Shown here one piece after another: positions 62,210 to 63,262 of a stretch of DNA of 63,262 nucleotides (the first letter of the stretch is position 1; every line of letters begins with the position of its first letter). The stretch spans positions 1 through 63,262 of the forward strand of contig NZ_JABSOV010000016.1 in NCBI RefSeq assembly GCF_013215345.1, read 5' to 3'. Made by a program: the position numbers and the translations under genes. The stretch comes from Colwellia sp. (GTDB lineage: Bacteria > Pseudomonadota > Gammaproteobacteria > Enterobacterales > Alteromonadaceae). The notes beneath the pieces were generated by a model. That model was not told the DNA's origin. It did no database searches and saw nothing but the letters and a program-made list of their open reading frames with translations.

Positions 62210-62488
62210 TTAATTGCAGCCACAACCTCCGCCGCCAAAACTTTTACCGCCACTAGAGGCTTCTTTTGAAAAATAAATATGATCATCTAAAGCTGCATCA
62301 ACAGAGCTGGATGTTAACGCCATTGCTTTTGTCGCCAATAAGTCACGCTCCCAAGGCTCTACCCCCAAACTACTGCAAGCACTCAGGTTGACAAGAACAA
62401 CAGCTGACAGGATAAGCTTTGCTTTAGATACAGTTATAGACTGATATAGCTGCCGTAATTTTTTAATAGTAGATTGATTCGCTTTCAT
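62210..62488 (-). CDS. DUF4266 lipoprotein with Gly/Cys-rich C-terminus
   Basis: A 92-residue lipoprotein: a basic start, a helix LILSAVVLVNLSAC with the lipobox LSAC, VEPWERDLLATKAMAL, a helical middle, then HIYFSKEASSGGKSFGGGGCGCN. The ending with two Cys in a Gly run is the family hallmark and looks like a metal or modification site. It heads a DUF4266-DUF3570-apbE cluster. Confidence 0.9.
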   Translation of the reverse strand: MKANQSTIKKLRQLYQSITVSKAKLILSAVVLVNLSACSSLGVEPWERDLLATKAMALTSSSVDAALDDHIYFSKEASSGGKSFGGGGCGCN

Positions 62489-62903
62489 TATTACCTTGAT
62501 GACTTTAGCGCCTTTGCTTGCCTTGAACTCCCTTTATAAAAAGAGTGGCTATGATGATTTGTTCAACATTGAATAGCCTTTTTATACTGGCTTATTTTAC
62601 CGATAGTACAGCCACTATAGCGATATTTAATCTCGCCTTCAGCTTTTATTAACACGATTTTGCTATCCTGCTTGGTATTATTGTAGGTATCCTTGCATGT
62701 AAAGTACTTGCCTAGGATGGGTAATGTAACTATCTGATCTCATCAGCTTAGACAAGTAAGCTAAACCAAACAAAGCCAAACTTAACTAACGCTAAATTAA
62801 TAAAAAATTACAACGTTAACAATTTTGAAATCGATTAACATTTCTTTAGAACAAACTTGGGTATATACTGCGCCGCCATGGCGATGATTAATGATTTGAA
62901 ATA
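62489..62903. other. Intergenic region upstream of DUF4266
   Basis: These 415 bases between divergent DUF4266 and a small exported protein hold no gene. A run of CCAAAC/GCCAAAC direct repeats (about 62763-62782) and AT-rich stretches may be promoter elements; nothing more is clear. Confidence 0.4.
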
Positions 62904-63203
62904 ATGACTTTCAATAAGCCTTATACCTTATTGTATATTATATTATGCTTTTGCTTTATCAGCACGAGCTTTGCACAGCCATGTCACTCAGACACCAACC
63001 TAAGCAACGGCTATCATTGCCAACTTGAATTAGAAGATAATCATGAGCCCAGTGAACTATTAAGCGGCCACCTTTATCAAAATATGCTTGCAGCCACTTG
63101 GCAAGTTATTTCATATACACCAGTAGAAAATATAAACCTACAGAGCTTACCTTGCTGTAATCGTGGTCCACCCACTTACTTTACCTTATACCAATTTCAT
63201 TAA
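62904..63203 (+). CDS. Small exported protein of unknown function, C-terminus inside a repeat
   Basis: A 99-residue product with a clear signal peptide (LLYIILCFCFISTSFAQ) and three to four Cys in the mature part (QPCHSD, YHCQLE, SLPCCNRGP). I do not recognise the family. The last five residues and the stop come from the ATACCAATTTCATTAA start of a MITE-like repeat, so the original gene may have been longer. Confidence 0.55.
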   Translation: MTFNKPYTLLYIILCFCFISTSFAQPCHSDTNLSNGYHCQLELEDNHEPSELLSGHLYQNMLAATWQVISYTPVENINLQSLPCCNRGPPTYFTLYQFH

Positions 63204-63262
63204 ATTATTGCCCACTTGTGCTGGTTAAAATACTCCAAGGCGGCGTTGCTCTCAATCCCAAT
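63188..63262. repeat. MITE-like element, second copy (cut by window edge)
   Basis: From ATACCAATTTCATTAA the sequence follows the left arm of the 5587 element: both continue with a CACT block, GTTAAAA, AGGC and GTTG/ATTG. It is truncated by the window end. Confidence 0.6.

Overview
The window looks like a chromosomal segment of a marine gammaproteobacterium of the Alteromonadales, most likely a Colwellia relative. This rests on the AT-rich DNA, the RecBC and AroG sequences, the small conserved families DUF3083 and DUF5062, and a dispersed repeat with ATACCAATT ends. The genus is an inference from protein style; no database was searched. No tRNA, rRNA, CRISPR array, prophage or intact transposase was seen.

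Layout. 1-5459: recB (cut by the window edge) and recC. 5587-5849: a MITE-like repeat. 5959-10844: a tight four-gene operon of a stand-alone amino-acid adenylation enzyme, a 76-residue carrier protein, an LpxL-type acyltransferase and an MsbA-type ABC exporter. The first three match the logic of the Vibrio cholerae AlmEFG lipid A glycylation system, here with a dedicated exporter. 11086-16428: an AraC-type regulator divergent from a two-gene RND efflux operon. 16531-17519: a dead pldA whose catalytic-serine codon reads as a stop.

18053-48266 is a large catabolic island. It holds a membrane di-iron oxygenase/desaturase, a fused rubredoxin-rubredoxin reductase, a MalT/AlkS-like regulator, alcohol and aldehyde dehydrogenases, an acyl-CoA ligase, an alpha-methylacyl-CoA racemase with its catalytic triad, an acyl-CoA dehydrogenase, a split MaoC hydratase, an HSD17B4-type dehydrogenase and an SCP-x-type thiolase. 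A DUF1302/DUF1329/YCF48/MMPL/Usp envelope module and a flavin monooxygenase with a DnaJ-like zinc finger sit with them. The enzyme set mirrors the animal peroxisomal pathway for methyl-branched acids (AMACR, acyl-CoA oxidation, D-bifunctional protein, SCPx). I infer oxidation and chain shortening of a methyl-branched hydrophobic substrate such as an isoprenoid or sterol side chain. An 18-bp palindrome, AAC(A/C)AAC-N4-GTT(G/T)GTT, stands upstream of nearly every transcription unit of the island and probably defines its regulon. Three accessory genes in the island are decaying: an SDR, a hotdog thioesterase and a DUF2834 protein.

48857-63262 is mostly core-like: DUF4870, a MoxR-DUF58-transglutaminase operon, aroG, DUF5062, DUF3083, an NfeD/SPFH pair, and a DUF4266-DUF3570-ApbE cluster whose small lipoprotein ends in GGGGCGCN. 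The window ends inside a second copy of the MITE-like repeat.
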